A stretch of 64,000 nucleotides of DNA from 79-D21 sp022839995 (GTDB taxonomy: Bacteria; Synergistota; Synergistia; Synergistales; 79-D21), in assembly GCA_022839995.1 (NCBI GenBank), contig JALHIN010000012.1:1-64000 (forward strand). Direction: 5' to 3'. Positions 51,143-60,361 of the stretch are shown here, piece by piece; the first letter of the stretch is position 1, and each line of letters begins with the position of its first letter. Made by a program: the position numbers and the translations under genes. The notes beneath the pieces are model-generated. The model saw only the letters and a program-made list of their open reading frames with translations, was not told where the DNA came from and did not search any database.

Positions 51143-52012
51143 ATGGACAGCAACGAGCTTCAGAAACTCATGAGGGAAAAACTCGAGACGGTCCCCAACA
51201 AAGCCCGCCGCGTCATCGAATACCTCCTTACGAACACGAGGGAGGCCGCTTTCCGGTCGATCGGGGAAGTTGCCGACCAGCTAGAGGTCTCCAAGGCCCA
51301 GATGGTCCGGGTCGCACGAATTCTTGGCTTCACCGGTTACGCCGAACTGAAGGACGCCCTCCAGGGAGCCATCCTGGAACAGGTGAACCCGGCGGCCATG
51401 CTGGCCAAAGCCACGGTCATCCAGGAGGACCTGCCCGAATCCATCCACCGGATGGAACACGCAAACCTTGACGAAACCTGGAACCAGCTGAAACCGGACC
51501 TGGTGACCCGGTTCTGTGGCCTCGTCCAGGACGCGAAGTGCGTCTATTGTCTCGGCTGGGGAATTTCCAGCCTCGTCGCCGAATCCTGCATGATGCGGCT
51601 TCGGGTGCTGGGTATCCCCTCCATGCTCATGCAGAGGAGCGGGCTTGCCCTCCTGGAACAGGCAAGGGCCGTCGGAGAAAAGGATGCGGTGATCGTCTGC
51701 GAACTCCCCAGCTATGCCGTCGAGGTGACGGAAACCGTCGAGAGGTGTGCCGCCCAGGGAGCCACGATCGTCACCATCACGGACAGCCTTGCCGCTCCGG
51801 TTTGCCGCTATGCCACGCTCTCCCTCTTCGCAAGCGCCGCAAGCCCGACCTTCGGCAGCAGTGTCCTCGGGCCGCTCTTTCTGATCCATGTCCTGACATC
51901 GGTTCTTGCCGTGTCGATGGGCAGCCGGGCGAAGGCCGCGCTGGAAGAACAGGCCGCGTTCCTCCACGATTCCCGGTATTTTCATCCCGCCTTCGGGCTC
52001 CGATACTCCTGA
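51143..52012 (+). CDS. RpiR/MurR-family transcriptional regulator
   Basis: The 289-residue protein has an N-terminal HTH (residues 1-80; FRSIGEVADQLEVSKAQMVR, then VARILGFTGYAELK) and a C-terminal SIS phosphosugar-binding domain (about 115-270). The SIS domain shows CLGWGISSLVAES and IVCELPSYAVEVTETV. RpiR proteins sense sugar phosphates or amino-sugar intermediates. It stands alone between the radical-SAM gene and a terminator, so its targets are elsewhere. ATG 51143 has a modest ribosome-binding site (GGGAGG further upstream). Confidence 0.93.
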   Translation: MDSNELQKLMREKLETVPNKARRVIEYLLTNTREAAFRSIGEVADQLEVSKAQMVRVARILGFTGYAELKDALQGAILEQVNPAAMLAKATVIQEDLPESIHRMEHANLDETWNQLKPDLVTRFCGLVQDAKCVYCLGWGISSLVAESCMMRLRVLGIPSMLMQRSGLALLEQARAVGEKDAVIVCELPSYAVEVTETVERCAAQGATIVTITDSLAAPVCRYATLSLFASAASPTFGSSVLGPLFLIHVLTSVLAVSMGSRAKAALEEQAAFLHDSRYFHPAFGLRYS

Positions 52013-52039
52013 TCGGTTTCGCTCCAGGCAAATCAGCAA

Positions 52040-52073
52040 GGGGGAGAAGGGCTTGGCCCTTCTCCCCCTTTTT
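52040..52073 (+). terminator. Terminator of the RpiR regulator gene
   Basis: GGGGGAGAAGGGC and GCCCTTCTCCCCC (52040-52068, three-base loop) form a thirteen-base perfect stem followed by TTTTT. Confidence 0.95.
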
Positions 52074-52085
52074 CGCCGCACCGGG

Positions 52086-53093
52086 TCAAATCAAATGGCC
52101 GGTCGAAAGCAGTTCCTCGGCGATTTGGACCGCGTTCAAGGCGGCCCCCTTGCGGAGGTTGTCCGCAACCACCCAGAGTGACAGGCCGGACCCTGACCCC
52201 GTGTCCCGCCGGATCCGACCGACCACGACTGCGTCGGTTCCCGGGACATCCAGGGCCGTGGCGTAACTATCGGGGCCGGCCTCTCCAGCCAGGGCGACCC
52301 CGGGAGCTTCCTTCAGGATTGCACGCGCCCTTTCGGGGGAAAGGGGGGTGCGGAAAATTGCGGTGATCGCCTCCGAATGCCCCCTGAACACCGGTACTCG
52401 AACGGTCGTGCAGCTGACCGCTAGGTTCGGGATGCCCAGGATCTTCCGGGACTCGTTGACCATCTTCCATTCCTCCTGCGCGATTCCCTCCTCGTCGAAA
52501 GAACCGATCTGGGGAATGGCGTTGAAGGCGATCGGCCGGGGATAGACCTTCGGTTCGAAGGCTTTCCCCGAAAGGAACGCCTCTGTTCCTTCCCGCAGTT
52601 CCTCCAGCGCTGCCGTTCCAGTACCTGACACCGATTGGAAAGTTACCGCGGTAAACGACTCCAGGCCGGCTTCCAGGTGAAGGGGGTACAGGACCACGAG
52701 GGCCTGTATCGTCGCGCAGTTGGGGTTGGCGATGATCCCGCGGTGGCCTTTCAGGGCCCTGCGGTTTACCTCGGGGACCACGAGAGGAACCTCCGGGTCC
52801 ATCCTCCAGGCCGAACTGTTGTCGATGACCACGGTCCCCTTTCCCGCAGCAACGGGAGCCCATCGCCGCGAGGCCTCGCTTCCCGCGGAGAAGAGAGCCA
52901 ATTGCACGCCGTCGAAGGCGGAATCGTCGACCTCCCGGACCGCCCATTCCCTTCCCCTGAAAAGCAGGTCCCTGCCTGCGCTTCTGGCGGAAGCGAGGGG
53001 CACCAGTTCGTCTACGGGGAAGTTGCGCTGCTCCAGCACCGCGAGCATTTCCCGCCCGACCAGCCCCGTCGCCCCGAGCACCGCGACTTTCAT
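52086..53093 (-). CDS. asd: Aspartate-semialdehyde dehydrogenase
   Basis: The enzyme reduces aspartyl phosphate to aspartate semialdehyde, the branch point to threonine, lysine, methionine and diaminopimelate. The 335-residue protein has the Rossmann opening VAVLGATGLVGREM, the catalytic cysteine in IANPNCATIQ (about residue 127), SVSGTGTAALEEL, and the active-site histidine in RVPVFRGHSEAI. It overlaps lysC by four bases. It is the last gene of the thrC-thrB-lysC-asd operon. Confidence 0.97.
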   Translation of the reverse strand: MKVAVLGATGLVGREMLAVLEQRNFPVDELVPLASARSAGRDLLFRGREWAVREVDDSAFDGVQLALFSAGSEASRRWAPVAAGKGTVVIDNSSAWRMDPEVPLVVPEVNRRALKGHRGIIANPNCATIQALVVLYPLHLEAGLESFTAVTFQSVSGTGTAALEELREGTEAFLSGKAFEPKVYPRPIAFNAIPQIGSFDEEGIAQEEWKMVNESRKILGIPNLAVSCTTVRVPVFRGHSEAITAIFRTPLSPERARAILKEAPGVALAGEAGPDSYATALDVPGTDAVVVGRIRRDTGSGSGLSLWVVADNLRKGAALNAVQIAEELLSTGHLI

Positions 53094-54307
53094 GGTTGTC
53101 CCTCCTCGATGAATTCACGGTGCAAGGCTTTCGCCGCGTCGTCAAGCCGGTCCAGCGCGACGACACACGTGATCGACACGGAGGTGGAAGCGATCATGTC
53201 GAGGTTGATTCCCTCCCGGGCCAGGACGGAAAACATCCTGCCGGGGACGTCCACGTGGTTCGCGATTCCCGCTCCCACGATCGAGACTCGACCGACCTCC
53301 ACGTCGAAGTTGACTCCCTGGGCGTCGATCTCGCGGGCCACTTTCCTGCAGGCGTCGATCGCCTCGCCCAGGAGGCCCTTCTTCACCAGGAAAGCGATAT
53401 CGTTCACCTGCCCCCTCATCGTGCTCTGAATGATCATTTCCACGTTGATCCCCCGCTCCGCCAGGCCGCCGAAAAGCTTTGCCGCAATTCCTGGGACATC
53501 CGGGACCCCGAGGACGGCAACTTTCGCCACACCCCTGTCCGGAACCACGGCACGAACCACCAGATCCTCCCTGACGCACGTTTCCTGCACCCTCGTTCCT
53601 CCTCCCGACTGAAAGCTGGACAGGACCGCGATCGGAACGCGGTACTTCGCGGCCATCTCGACACTCCTGGCCTGCATGACCTTCGCTCCGAGCACGGCCA
53701 TTTCAAGGCATTCCTCGTAACTGAGGCAATCGATCCTCCGAGCCCCTTCGACGCGGTTCGGGTCGGACGAGTAAATCCCGTCGACGTCCGTGTAGATCAG
53801 GCAGTCTTCCGCATCGATCGCGGCTGCCAGGGCGACAGCGGTGAGATCCGATCCGCCCCTGCCCAGGGTCAGGATCTCACCGTTTTCACCCAGCCCCTGG
53901 AAACCCGCTACAATCGCGCATTCCCCCCTGTCGAACCCCTGCAGGATCGCCGTCGGGTCGATCCCCGAAATCCTTCCGTCCATCCACATCCCCGCGGCCC
54001 GGATGCCCGCCTGCGCTCCCGTGTAGGATCGGGCCGATACCCCGAGGTCCTTGAGGGCAAGGGAAAAAAGGGCCGCACTCTGCTGCTCCCCCGAGGCCAG
54101 CAGCTGGTCCAGCTCGCGACGGTCGGTCGTGCAGGAAACCTCACCGGCAAGGCCCAGTAGCCCTTCCGTGGTCTTCCCCATGGCCGACACGACCACCGCG
54201 AGGGAAGTCCCTTTCACGGCCTCTTCCGCGACGATTTTCGCCGCAGCCCGAATCCTTGCCGCATTTGCCAGCGAACTGCCGCCGAACTTCATGACCTTTC
54301 TCGTCAT
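53090..54307 (-). CDS. lysC: Aspartate kinase
   Basis: The 405-residue kinase makes aspartyl phosphate. It has the N-terminal KFGGSSLANA motif, GRGGSDLTAVALAAAI, TDVDGIYSSDP, and two C-terminal ACT domains (about 265-330 and 345-400). The ACT domains allow feedback by lysine and/or threonine, but the sequence does not tell which. It overlaps both thrB and asd by four bases, giving strict coupling. Confidence 0.97.
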   Translation of the reverse strand: MTRKVMKFGGSSLANAARIRAAAKIVAEEAVKGTSLAVVVSAMGKTTEGLLGLAGEVSCTTDRRELDQLLASGEQQSAALFSLALKDLGVSARSYTGAQAGIRAAGMWMDGRISGIDPTAILQGFDRGECAIVAGFQGLGENGEILTLGRGGSDLTAVALAAAIDAEDCLIYTDVDGIYSSDPNRVEGARRIDCLSYEECLEMAVLGAKVMQARSVEMAAKYRVPIAVLSSFQSGGGTRVQETCVREDLVVRAVVPDRGVAKVAVLGVPDVPGIAAKLFGGLAERGINVEMIIQSTMRGQVNDIAFLVKKGLLGEAIDACRKVAREIDAQGVNFDVEVGRVSIVGAGIANHVDVPGRMFSVLAREGINLDMIASTSVSITCVVALDRLDDAAKALHREFIEEGQP

Positions 54308-55233
54308 TTCACCGACCCCCTTGACCTAGCCCCCTGCATATCCGTGTCGAGCACAAAAAACCGGGAACGGACCCCGCTTTCCGTAAAGGCCTGGCACATG
54401 GCGATGGCGACCCGCTGGGGATTGCCCCGGGCGAACGCCAGCATGCTTGGGCCCGATCCGCTGATCGCAACCCCCAGGCATTCCGGGATCTTCTTCATTC
54501 GGGTCAGGATCGCATCGCCGCCCGGGAAAAGTCGTGCCCTGAACTGCTGGTGAAGGCGGTCTTCCATCGCGAACATGAGGTTCTCCCAGTTCCCCGTCGC
54601 CCAGGAAGCGGCAAACAGTGCGGCACGGCTAAGGTTGAAGACCGCCTCTCCGAGGGGGACTTCCCTCGGAAGGGCCTCCCGCGCTTCGTGCGTATGGACC
54701 TTGAAATCGGGAACGGCGACCACCGCGCTCATCCCTTCGGGCATCGCCGGGAGGCGGACGTATCGGACTTCCGTCCCGTTCCAGCAGCTCACCACCATCC
54801 CTCCCGTGAGGCAGGGAACGGCGTTGTCCGGGTGACCTTCCAGTTCGGTCGCCAGCGGAAGCAGTGCCTCGGTCTCCAGGGGTTCTTCCCTGAACGCATT
54901 GGCGATCAGGATCCCTCCCGCGACCGCCGTCGCCGAACTTCCCAGGCCCCTCCCGAGGGGGATGGCGTTGATCGACCGCAGGCGAAGCCCCCGAGCCGGC
55001 TGCCTCCATTTCCTGCAGGCATACTCGTAGCTTTTCACCAGGAGGTTCCTGGAAGGCTCCACCAGCTCCAGGGCGCCCTCCCCGATGACCTCGATTTCAT
55101 AGCGGTGCTCTTCCAGCGTTTCAAGGACCTGGATGTCGTTGTAAAGGGAAAGGGCCAACCCCAGGGTGTCGAACCCCGACCCCAGGTTCGCGCTGGTTGC
55201 CGGAAGCCGGAAGCTCAGCAGGATCGGCTCCAT
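54304..55233 (-). CDS. thrB: Homoserine kinase
   Basis: The 309-residue GHMP kinase makes O-phosphohomoserine. Motifs: LPATSANLGSGFDTLG near the N-terminus, the ATP loop PLGRGLGSSATAVAGG, and a late SGSGPSMLAFARG. It overlaps thrC by 19 bases and lysC by four. Homoserine dehydrogenase (hom) is not encoded in the window, so the threonine branch is incomplete here. Confidence 0.96.
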   Translation of the reverse strand: MEPILLSFRLPATSANLGSGFDTLGLALSLYNDIQVLETLEEHRYEIEVIGEGALELVEPSRNLLVKSYEYACRKWRQPARGLRLRSINAIPLGRGLGSSATAVAGGILIANAFREEPLETEALLPLATELEGHPDNAVPCLTGGMVVSCWNGTEVRYVRLPAMPEGMSAVVAVPDFKVHTHEAREALPREVPLGEAVFNLSRAALFAASWATGNWENLMFAMEDRLHQQFRARLFPGGDAILTRMKKIPECLGVAISGSGPSMLAFARGNPQRVAIAMCQAFTESGVRSRFFVLDTDMQGARSRGSVK

Positions 55234-56270
55234 GACAGGGCCTCCTTCAGGGAATCCCAGCTTCCGTCGATCTCTACGGGTTCCGCGAGCCCCCTCGTTG
55301 CCGTTTCGGTGTCCTTCAGCCCGTTGCCCGTTAAGACGGCCACGACCCGGATTCCGCGGGGAAGCCGCCCTTCCCGGTGAAGGCGGAAAAGGCCCGCGAT
55401 CGGCGCGCAGGAAGCCGGCTCCGCAAAAACACCTTCCGAGGAGGCCAGGACTCGCTGTGCATCGAGGATCTCCGAATCGGAAACGGAGAAGAATCCTCCC
55501 TTGGTCATTCTCGCGGCGGCTTCGGCCCGCTTCCCGCTCACGGGGCGTCCGATCCGGATCGCCGTCGCGACCGTTTCAGGACTGTTCACCGTCTCTTTCC
55601 TGACCAGGGGGCAGGCACCCTCGGCCTGGAATCCCGTCATCCTCGGGAGGTTTCGAATCCTGCCCCGGTTTTTGTATTGCACGAACCCCGCGAAGTAGGC
55701 CGTGATGTTGCCCGCGTTGCCCACCGGGATCGCGAGCCAGTCCGGCGCTTCCCCCAGCTCGTCCGCGATTTCCCAGGCGGCGCTCCTCTGCCCCCAGAGT
55801 CGATAGGGGTTTAGCGAGTTGACGAGGGTCAATCCCAGGTCCCTGCTTGCACGGACAGCCAAGTCCAGTGCCTGGTCGAAATTGCCCCTGACCGAAAGCA
55901 CCCTCGCCCCAAGCACGGCCGCCTGCGCGAGCTTTCCCGTGGCCACCTTCCCGGCCGGCAGCAGCACGAAGCAAGGGATCCCGGCCGCAGCCGCATATGC
56001 CGCCGCCGAGGCAGACGTATTTCCCGTAGAAGCGCAGACGACGGCTCGGGCCCCTTCCTCCAGGGCTTTCGAAACCGCGAGGACCATTCCCCGGTCCTTG
56101 AAGGAACCGGTCGGGTTCATCCCTTCCACCTTGACGAAAAGATCGATTCCCAGGCTCTCCCCGAGCCTTCGGAGCTTCAGGAGCGGGGTTCCGCCTTCCC
56201 CGAGGGTCAGCCTGGGGGTCGTTTCCTTCAGCGGGAAGAGTTCTCCGTATCGTTCCAGTATTCCGCTCAC
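55215..56270 (-). CDS. thrC: Threonine synthase
   Basis: The 351-residue PLP enzyme converts O-phosphohomoserine to threonine. The PLP lysine is in TGSFKDRGM (about residue 60). ASTGNTSASAAAYAAAAG, IPVGNAGNITAYFAG and a C-terminal AVLTGNGLKD complete the fold. The start codon is GTG at 56270, eight bases after GGAGG. As first gene behind the T-box, it and the three following genes are expected to respond to uncharged tRNA-Thr. Confidence 0.97.
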   Translation of the reverse strand: MSGILERYGELFPLKETTPRLTLGEGGTPLLKLRRLGESLGIDLFVKVEGMNPTGSFKDRGMVLAVSKALEEGARAVVCASTGNTSASAAAYAAAAGIPCFVLLPAGKVATGKLAQAAVLGARVLSVRGNFDQALDLAVRASRDLGLTLVNSLNPYRLWGQRSAAWEIADELGEAPDWLAIPVGNAGNITAYFAGFVQYKNRGRIRNLPRMTGFQAEGACPLVRKETVNSPETVATAIRIGRPVSGKRAEAAARMTKGGFFSVSDSEILDAQRVLASSEGVFAEPASCAPIAGLFRLHREGRLPRGIRVVAVLTGNGLKDTETATRGLAEPVEIDGSWDSLKEALSWSRSC

Positions 56271-56291
56271 CGTCCATCCCTCCTAAAGATG

Positions 56292-56545
56292 CAAAAAGTC
56301 CCCCCGTCAGGAGACGAGGGGACTCGCGGTTCCACTCCCGTTCCGCCGGAAATTTCGGCGGCACTCAGTCGCGCTGTAGGGGGCGCACCCCGATCCCTTA
56401 TCCGAATGGCGGCTTCGGGATCCGCTCCGGGCTGGTCTTCGCCTCCCGGGCCCGGGGGAACCTTTCAGCCGACGGGTTCCCTTCTCTGGCGAGACCTTGC
56501 GGAGGCTACTCTTCCCTTCATCGCGATAAAGAAACAGGACAACCG
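56292..56545 (-). ncRNA. T-box leader of the thrC operon (threonine-type, inferred)
   Basis: On the minus strand the T-box sequence AGTGGAACCGCG (56325-56336) is followed by a terminator, GTCCCC...GGGGGGAC then TTTTT (56293-56323). Upstream is an AGAGA-type element with a GGGAACC/GGTTCCC stem (near 56460-56495) resembling the T-box stem I distal region. A candidate specifier ACC (threonine codon) lies at 56434-56436 before CCGGAGC. Uncharged tRNA-Thr would pair with ACC and stabilise the antiterminator. The T-box call is firm; the specifier is inferred from position. Confidence 0.9.
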
Positions 56546-56559
56546 ATTCATTGGGCGAG

Positions 56560-56588
56560 TTTATAACTTCTTTCGACATTCTTGTCAA
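56560..56588 (-). promoter_or_regulatory. Promoter of the T-box/thrC operon
   Basis: On the minus strand TTGACA (56583-56588) and TATAAA (56560-56565) are 17 bases apart, just before the T-box leader. Confidence 0.85.
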
Positions 56589-56591
56589 GCC

Positions 56592-56620
56592 TTGTGTCGA
56601 ATCTCGGTCTTTGCTAAAAT
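56592..56620 (+). promoter_or_regulatory. Promoter of greA
   Basis: TTGTGT (56592-56597) and TAAAAT (56615-56620) are 17 bases apart. They are back-to-back with the thrC operon promoter. Confidence 0.65.
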
Positions 56621-56665
56621 ACGCCATCGAATCCGGTATTGTCTTCCTTTTCAAGGAGGCCCAAG

Positions 56666-57160
56666 ATGGCAAACGCAAAAAACGCAGAAGAACCGATCAT
56701 CATGACCCGGGAGGGTTATGAGAAGCTGAAAAACGAGCTAATCCGCCTGCGCAGCGAAGGGCGGATGGAAATCGGGCGGCAGCTGGAGGAAGCCCGGGGG
56801 TTCGGGGACTTGAGCGAGAACGCCGAATACCACGCCGCGAAGGAAGCCCAGGCCAAGATGGAAAGCCGGATCCTCTGGCTGGAATCCCAGTTGGGGAAAG
56901 CAAAGGTCGTCGACGCGAAAGACCTGGACACGAGCCGGGTTTCCCTGGGAACGACCGTGGAGGTCCTCGACCTGGAAAGCCAGAAAGCCTTCGTCTACAC
57001 CATCGTCGGTTCGGAAGAATCCGATCCCGCGCAGATGAGGATTTCCTCCGCCAGCCCGGTCGGCCAGGCGCTGCTCGGGGCCGAGGTCGGCAACGAAGTC
57101 CTTGTCCGGGCTCCGAAAGGCGTCCGGAAACTCAAGATCACCCGCATTTCCATTGCGTGA
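56666..57160 (+). CDS. greA: Transcription elongation factor GreA
   Basis: The 164-residue factor rescues backtracked RNA polymerase by promoting transcript cleavage. The coiled coil carries the acidic tip in GDLSENAEYHAAKEAQ (about residues 47-62), and the C-terminal FKBP-like domain ends SPVGQALLGAEVGNEVLV. The ATG at 56666 has AAGGAGG upstream; an earlier in-frame ATG at 56639 is less likely. Monocistronic, with its own promoter and a bidirectional terminator. Confidence 0.97.
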   Translation: MANAKNAEEPIIMTREGYEKLKNELIRLRSEGRMEIGRQLEEARGFGDLSENAEYHAAKEAQAKMESRILWLESQLGKAKVVDAKDLDTSRVSLGTTVEVLDLESQKAFVYTIVGSEESDPAQMRISSASPVGQALLGAEVGNEVLVRAPKGVRKLKITRISIA

Positions 57161-57162
57161 CG

Positions 57163-57196
57163 AAAAAAGGGCTTGACAAGCGCCAAGCCCTTTTTT
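57163..57196. terminator. Bidirectional terminator between greA and ddl
   Basis: AAAAAAGGGCTTG and CAAGCCCTTTTTT form a thirteen-base perfect stem (57163-57196) with an eight-base loop, active in either direction. Confidence 0.95.
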
Positions 57197-58155
57197 CACT
57201 TTCCTGACCGATCCCTCACCGCTTCCGCCGAGCTTTTCGCAATTCGGGCCAGAAGTTCCGGGAACTCCCAACCCGCAGCTCTCCCCGCTTTCGGGACGAG
57301 GCTGGTACCCGTCATGCCGGGTGCCGTGTTGACCTCCAGGACAAACGGTTTCCCCTCCGGGGAAAGCCTCAGGTCCACCCGGCTGTAGACCTGGCAACCC
57401 AGCGCCCGGTGGGCGCCAACGGCGGCAGCCTCGACCCTGGCGGCGGTGTCGGCATCCAGGGGCGCCGGGCAGAGGTATTCGCTCGAGCCGGGCGTGTACT
57501 TAGCCTCGTAGGTGTAGAAGGCAAGCCTCGGTCGAATCTCGATCACGGGCAGGGCAAAAGCCGATTTCCCTTCCCCCCAGACGGCCACTGTCAGTTCTTT
57601 CCCCGGGATATAGGCTTCCGCCAGGACCCGTTCGCTGTAGGAAGCGGCCACCCGGATCGCGTCTTCCAGTCCGTCGCCGGACTTGAGGATTGTCACCCCG
57701 ACGGTGCTTCCTGAGCAGCAGGGCTTCACCACCAGCCCCGCCGCCGTAGCGATTTCCCTCAGCCTCTCAAGGGAAATGTTCCCTTCCACGGCCCCATCGG
57801 GCCTGATTTCCACCGCCCACGGGGTCGGAACACCGCGCTTTTCGAAAAGCATCTTGCTGACGGTCTTGTCCATCGCCAGAAAACAGGCCTGGGGACCCGA
57901 CCCGGTATAGGGGATCCCCATCAGTTCCAGCGCGGACTGGATTCGCCCGTCCTCGCCCCAGCCTCCGTGAAGCGCGATGAAGACAAGGTCCGGGTTTTCG
58001 GACCGAACCCGCTCCAGGAGCTCGCCAGGGGTTTCGACACACCCGTCGATGACCTTGAACCCCGCTTCCTTCAACCCCTCTAGAACCGCTTTCCCGCTGT
58101 TCAGGGAAACTTCCCTTTCGGGGCTGTTCCCTCCGTATGCGACGAAAATTTTCAC
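57196..58155 (-). CDS. ddl: D-alanine-D-alanine ligase
   Basis: The 319-residue ATP-grasp enzyme makes the D-Ala-D-Ala end of peptidoglycan stem peptides. Motifs: FVAYGGNSPEREVSLNSG at the N-terminus, IALHGGWGEDG, the VKPCCSGSTVGVT loop, and LEVNTAPGMTGTSLVPK. The GTG start at 58155 has GGAGG seven bases upstream and overlaps the lptD stop (GTGA); an ATG five codons earlier lacks a well-spaced site. It converges on greA at the shared terminator. Confidence 0.95.
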   Translation of the reverse strand: MKIFVAYGGNSPEREVSLNSGKAVLEGLKEAGFKVIDGCVETPGELLERVRSENPDLVFIALHGGWGEDGRIQSALELMGIPYTGSGPQACFLAMDKTVSKMLFEKRGVPTPWAVEIRPDGAVEGNISLERLREIATAAGLVVKPCCSGSTVGVTILKSGDGLEDAIRVAASYSERVLAEAYIPGKELTVAVWGEGKSAFALPVIEIRPRLAFYTYEAKYTPGSSEYLCPAPLDADTAARVEAAAVGAHRALGCQVYSRVDLRLSPEGKPFVLEVNTAPGMTGTSLVPKAGRAAGWEFPELLARIAKSSAEAVRDRSGK

Positions 58156-59804
58156 CGATTTTCCTCCCATGACGAGAAAAAGCCCTCCGCTCCCGGATCC
58201 AGGGACAGCAGGGGCGTATCGGAAAAAGCCTTGATCCGGAGGCGAAGTCCGATTTCATCGTCATCCCCCACGCGATCGTCCACGAAAAAGAGCTCCAGCC
58301 GGTAGCATTCCCGGTCGTAGGCCAACCGGTACGCCATCTCGTGCACTCGATCCCCCTGGAGGTCATAACCGGCCCTCACCGCCATCCGCCATCGGTGCGA
58401 GAGCGGCCAATCGACCGTCTGGAACATCTGTTCGATTTCGTCCAGGTCGTCCCATCGCATCGGCGTCGTGCCATCGATCCAACGCCGATCGTACCGGGTT
58501 TCGAAAAACACGTCCCGGCGAATCCAGCGGAAGCCGAGGCTCCCCTCGACCACGGTCCGCGCGTCCGCGGTATCGTAGCCGTACCGCGCCAGCCTCCCGT
58601 TCCAGAACGGTTCGACTGTCTCCCGGGTTCCTGAGCTTCCCTTCACTTCGACCCCGAGTCCCTCCCGTTCGAACCGCTCGCCGGATTCCTCGTAACGGCC
58701 CCAGCTGCCGAAAAAGCGAAACTGCGACTTCCCGTTCCCTGCGACAGACCACCATGGAGAGGTGACCGACAGTTCCGGGTCGCGCCAGAGGACCCCCTTG
58801 TAGGTTCTTCCGACCCCCTGGCTGTAGTTCACGCTTTCTCTCTCCGACCAGCGGAGGCTCCAGCTGAAGCGGCCTTCTCCATCTCCCGCGGAGCGCAGTC
58901 CCCACGCCGGCCGCCAGCGTTTTTCCCCTTCGTCGGCATTGTACTGGTAGGAACTTTCCAGGAAGGCCTCCCCGTTTTCAAAAAGACCGACCGCCAGCCT
59001 CGTTGCACCTTCAAGCCCCTGGTTCGTGGAGAGGGCCAGGTCCAGGTCGCCGGCCAGGCTATCTCCCCATTCGAAGCCATACCGAAAAGCCGCTCCCGTT
59101 CCCCGGTCGCTGTCATGGAACAGGGAAGGGGCAAGGGGTTTGGCCCTGCCCTTCGCGAGGTCGATGCGGTAATCGAAGGGATAGGTGGCCAACAGGTGAT
59201 CCTCGATGTAGATCTTCGGCTTCACCGCGATTACCCGCCTTCCAGGGAGGATCAGAAGGCGACGCGTCACGAGCCGGTAGGCAGGTTCCTCCTCCCTGCA
59301 GGTCGTCAGGGACATCCCGGAGCCAAGGACGAACAGGTCATCCGACGCCGCGCCTTGCGACTGCTTCTTCTTGAGCCATCCCTTCGCGCGGGCGGCCGCG
59401 ACCGAGGCGAACTCGACCGAGTCCCCCTCGAAGCGGACGGCGTCCGCCTCCCCTCTTGCCTTCCGAAGGATCCCGACCTCCTCGTCGAGCCTGTATTCCA
59501 GGTCGTTGCCTTCCAGGATCCGATCCCCGTAACGGACCCTGACCCCCCGTTCCGACTCCGACACCGCCCGGACGCGGGTCATCTCTTCGTCCAGCAGGAT
59601 CGAATCGGCGGTCAGGACCAAAAGCCCACGGCGGACGTGGGCGTTTCCCAACGCCCGGGCAGTTCCCGCCTGCTGGTCGTACACCACGCTGTCCGCTTCC
59701 AGGATGACCTCGCGCCCCGTTTCTTCCGCGGCCCCGGCCGGTGCCGGCCGTCCCGGGTTCCAGAAAAACAGGAGGAAAGCCAGCGCAGGCAGAACCCACC
59801 GCAT
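58152..59804 (-). CDS. LptD/OstA-like outer-membrane protein
   Basis: The 550-residue protein has a signal peptide (residues 1-26, ALAFLLFFWNPGRPAPAG). An OstA/LptA-like beta-jellyroll follows (about 30-150, LEADSVVYDQQAGTARALGNAHV). A C-terminal region of alternating aromatic strands ends with SWEENR and looks like a beta-barrel. LptD inserts lipopolysaccharide into the outer membrane, but this copy is shorter than the proteobacterial protein (about 780), so it may be the compact form of other diderms. The ATG overlaps the lptC stop by one base (TGATG). It supports a diderm cell plan. Confidence 0.82.
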   Translation of the reverse strand: MRWVLPALAFLLFFWNPGRPAPAGAAEETGREVILEADSVVYDQQAGTARALGNAHVRRGLLVLTADSILLDEEMTRVRAVSESERGVRVRYGDRILEGNDLEYRLDEEVGILRKARGEADAVRFEGDSVEFASVAAARAKGWLKKKQSQGAASDDLFVLGSGMSLTTCREEEPAYRLVTRRLLILPGRRVIAVKPKIYIEDHLLATYPFDYRIDLAKGRAKPLAPSLFHDSDRGTGAAFRYGFEWGDSLAGDLDLALSTNQGLEGATRLAVGLFENGEAFLESSYQYNADEGEKRWRPAWGLRSAGDGEGRFSWSLRWSERESVNYSQGVGRTYKGVLWRDPELSVTSPWWSVAGNGKSQFRFFGSWGRYEESGERFEREGLGVEVKGSSGTRETVEPFWNGRLARYGYDTADARTVVEGSLGFRWIRRDVFFETRYDRRWIDGTTPMRWDDLDEIEQMFQTVDWPLSHRWRMAVRAGYDLQGDRVHEMAYRLAYDRECYRLELFFVDDRVGDDDEIGLRLRIKAFSDTPLLSLDPGAEGFFSSWEENR

Positions 59805-60340
59805 CAAGGTTTTATCCAAGTCGCCCAGGCCCCCCCCGATAGTGTGATCCGGCCGTCCGGTTCGACCAAACCTGTCCTTCCCCCGGCCTTCATCGCCCCG
59901 TGCCGTAGGGTGATTCCGCCTTCCAGCTCCCAGCTCCTGCTTACGGGGTCCCACTTGGCCGATTCCGCTTCCATCTTTTGGTCTCCCGCCTTCTGAGGGT
60001 TCGTCGCGAACAGGCCTCCGGACAGGAGGATCACACCGTCCGGCAGAAGGCGGCCCGAGGCCGCCTTCAGAAACCACACGGATCCCTGGTGCATTACCGC
60101 GCCGACATCCAGGGAAGAGGCCTCCACGGTCCCATCCTGCATTTTTCGGGCCTCCGCCGCCTTGATGCGGAAGACGTCCCCGGAAACCTCCCGTTCCAGG
60201 TCGAGGCTTTCGACGAGAACCTGCGTTTGCTCCACTTTCCGGGCCCTTTCGGGCAGGGAAAGGTCTCGCCACAGGACGAATCCCGCGGCTGCCGCCACGA
60301 GCAGGGCGGCGATCAGCAGGAGGCGGTTTCCGGTGCGCAC
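59804..60340 (-). CDS. LptC-like inner-membrane-anchored protein
   Basis: The 178-residue protein has one N-terminal membrane segment (residues 7-24, LLLIAALLVAAAAGFVLW) and a periplasmic LptC-type beta-jellyroll with VFRIKAAEARKMQDGTVEASSLDV and GGLFATNPQK. LptC bridges the LptBFG transporter and LptA. Sequence divergence is high, so the family call rests on layout and its position directly before the LptD-like gene. The start codon is GTG at 60340 with a weak GGGACGGG site. Confidence 0.8.
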   Translation of the reverse strand: MRTGNRLLLIAALLVAAAAGFVLWRDLSLPERARKVEQTQVLVESLDLEREVSGDVFRIKAAEARKMQDGTVEASSLDVGAVMHQGSVWFLKAASGRLLPDGVILLSGGLFATNPQKAGDQKMEAESAKWDPVSRSWELEGGITLRHGAMKAGGRTGLVEPDGRITLSGGAWATWIKP

Positions 60341-60361
60341 TTGAACCCGTCCCTGGAGACC

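Noticed and set aside
59805..60272. N-terminal extension of the LptD-like protein
   Set aside because: It runs through lptC in another frame; the signal peptide begins at 59804.
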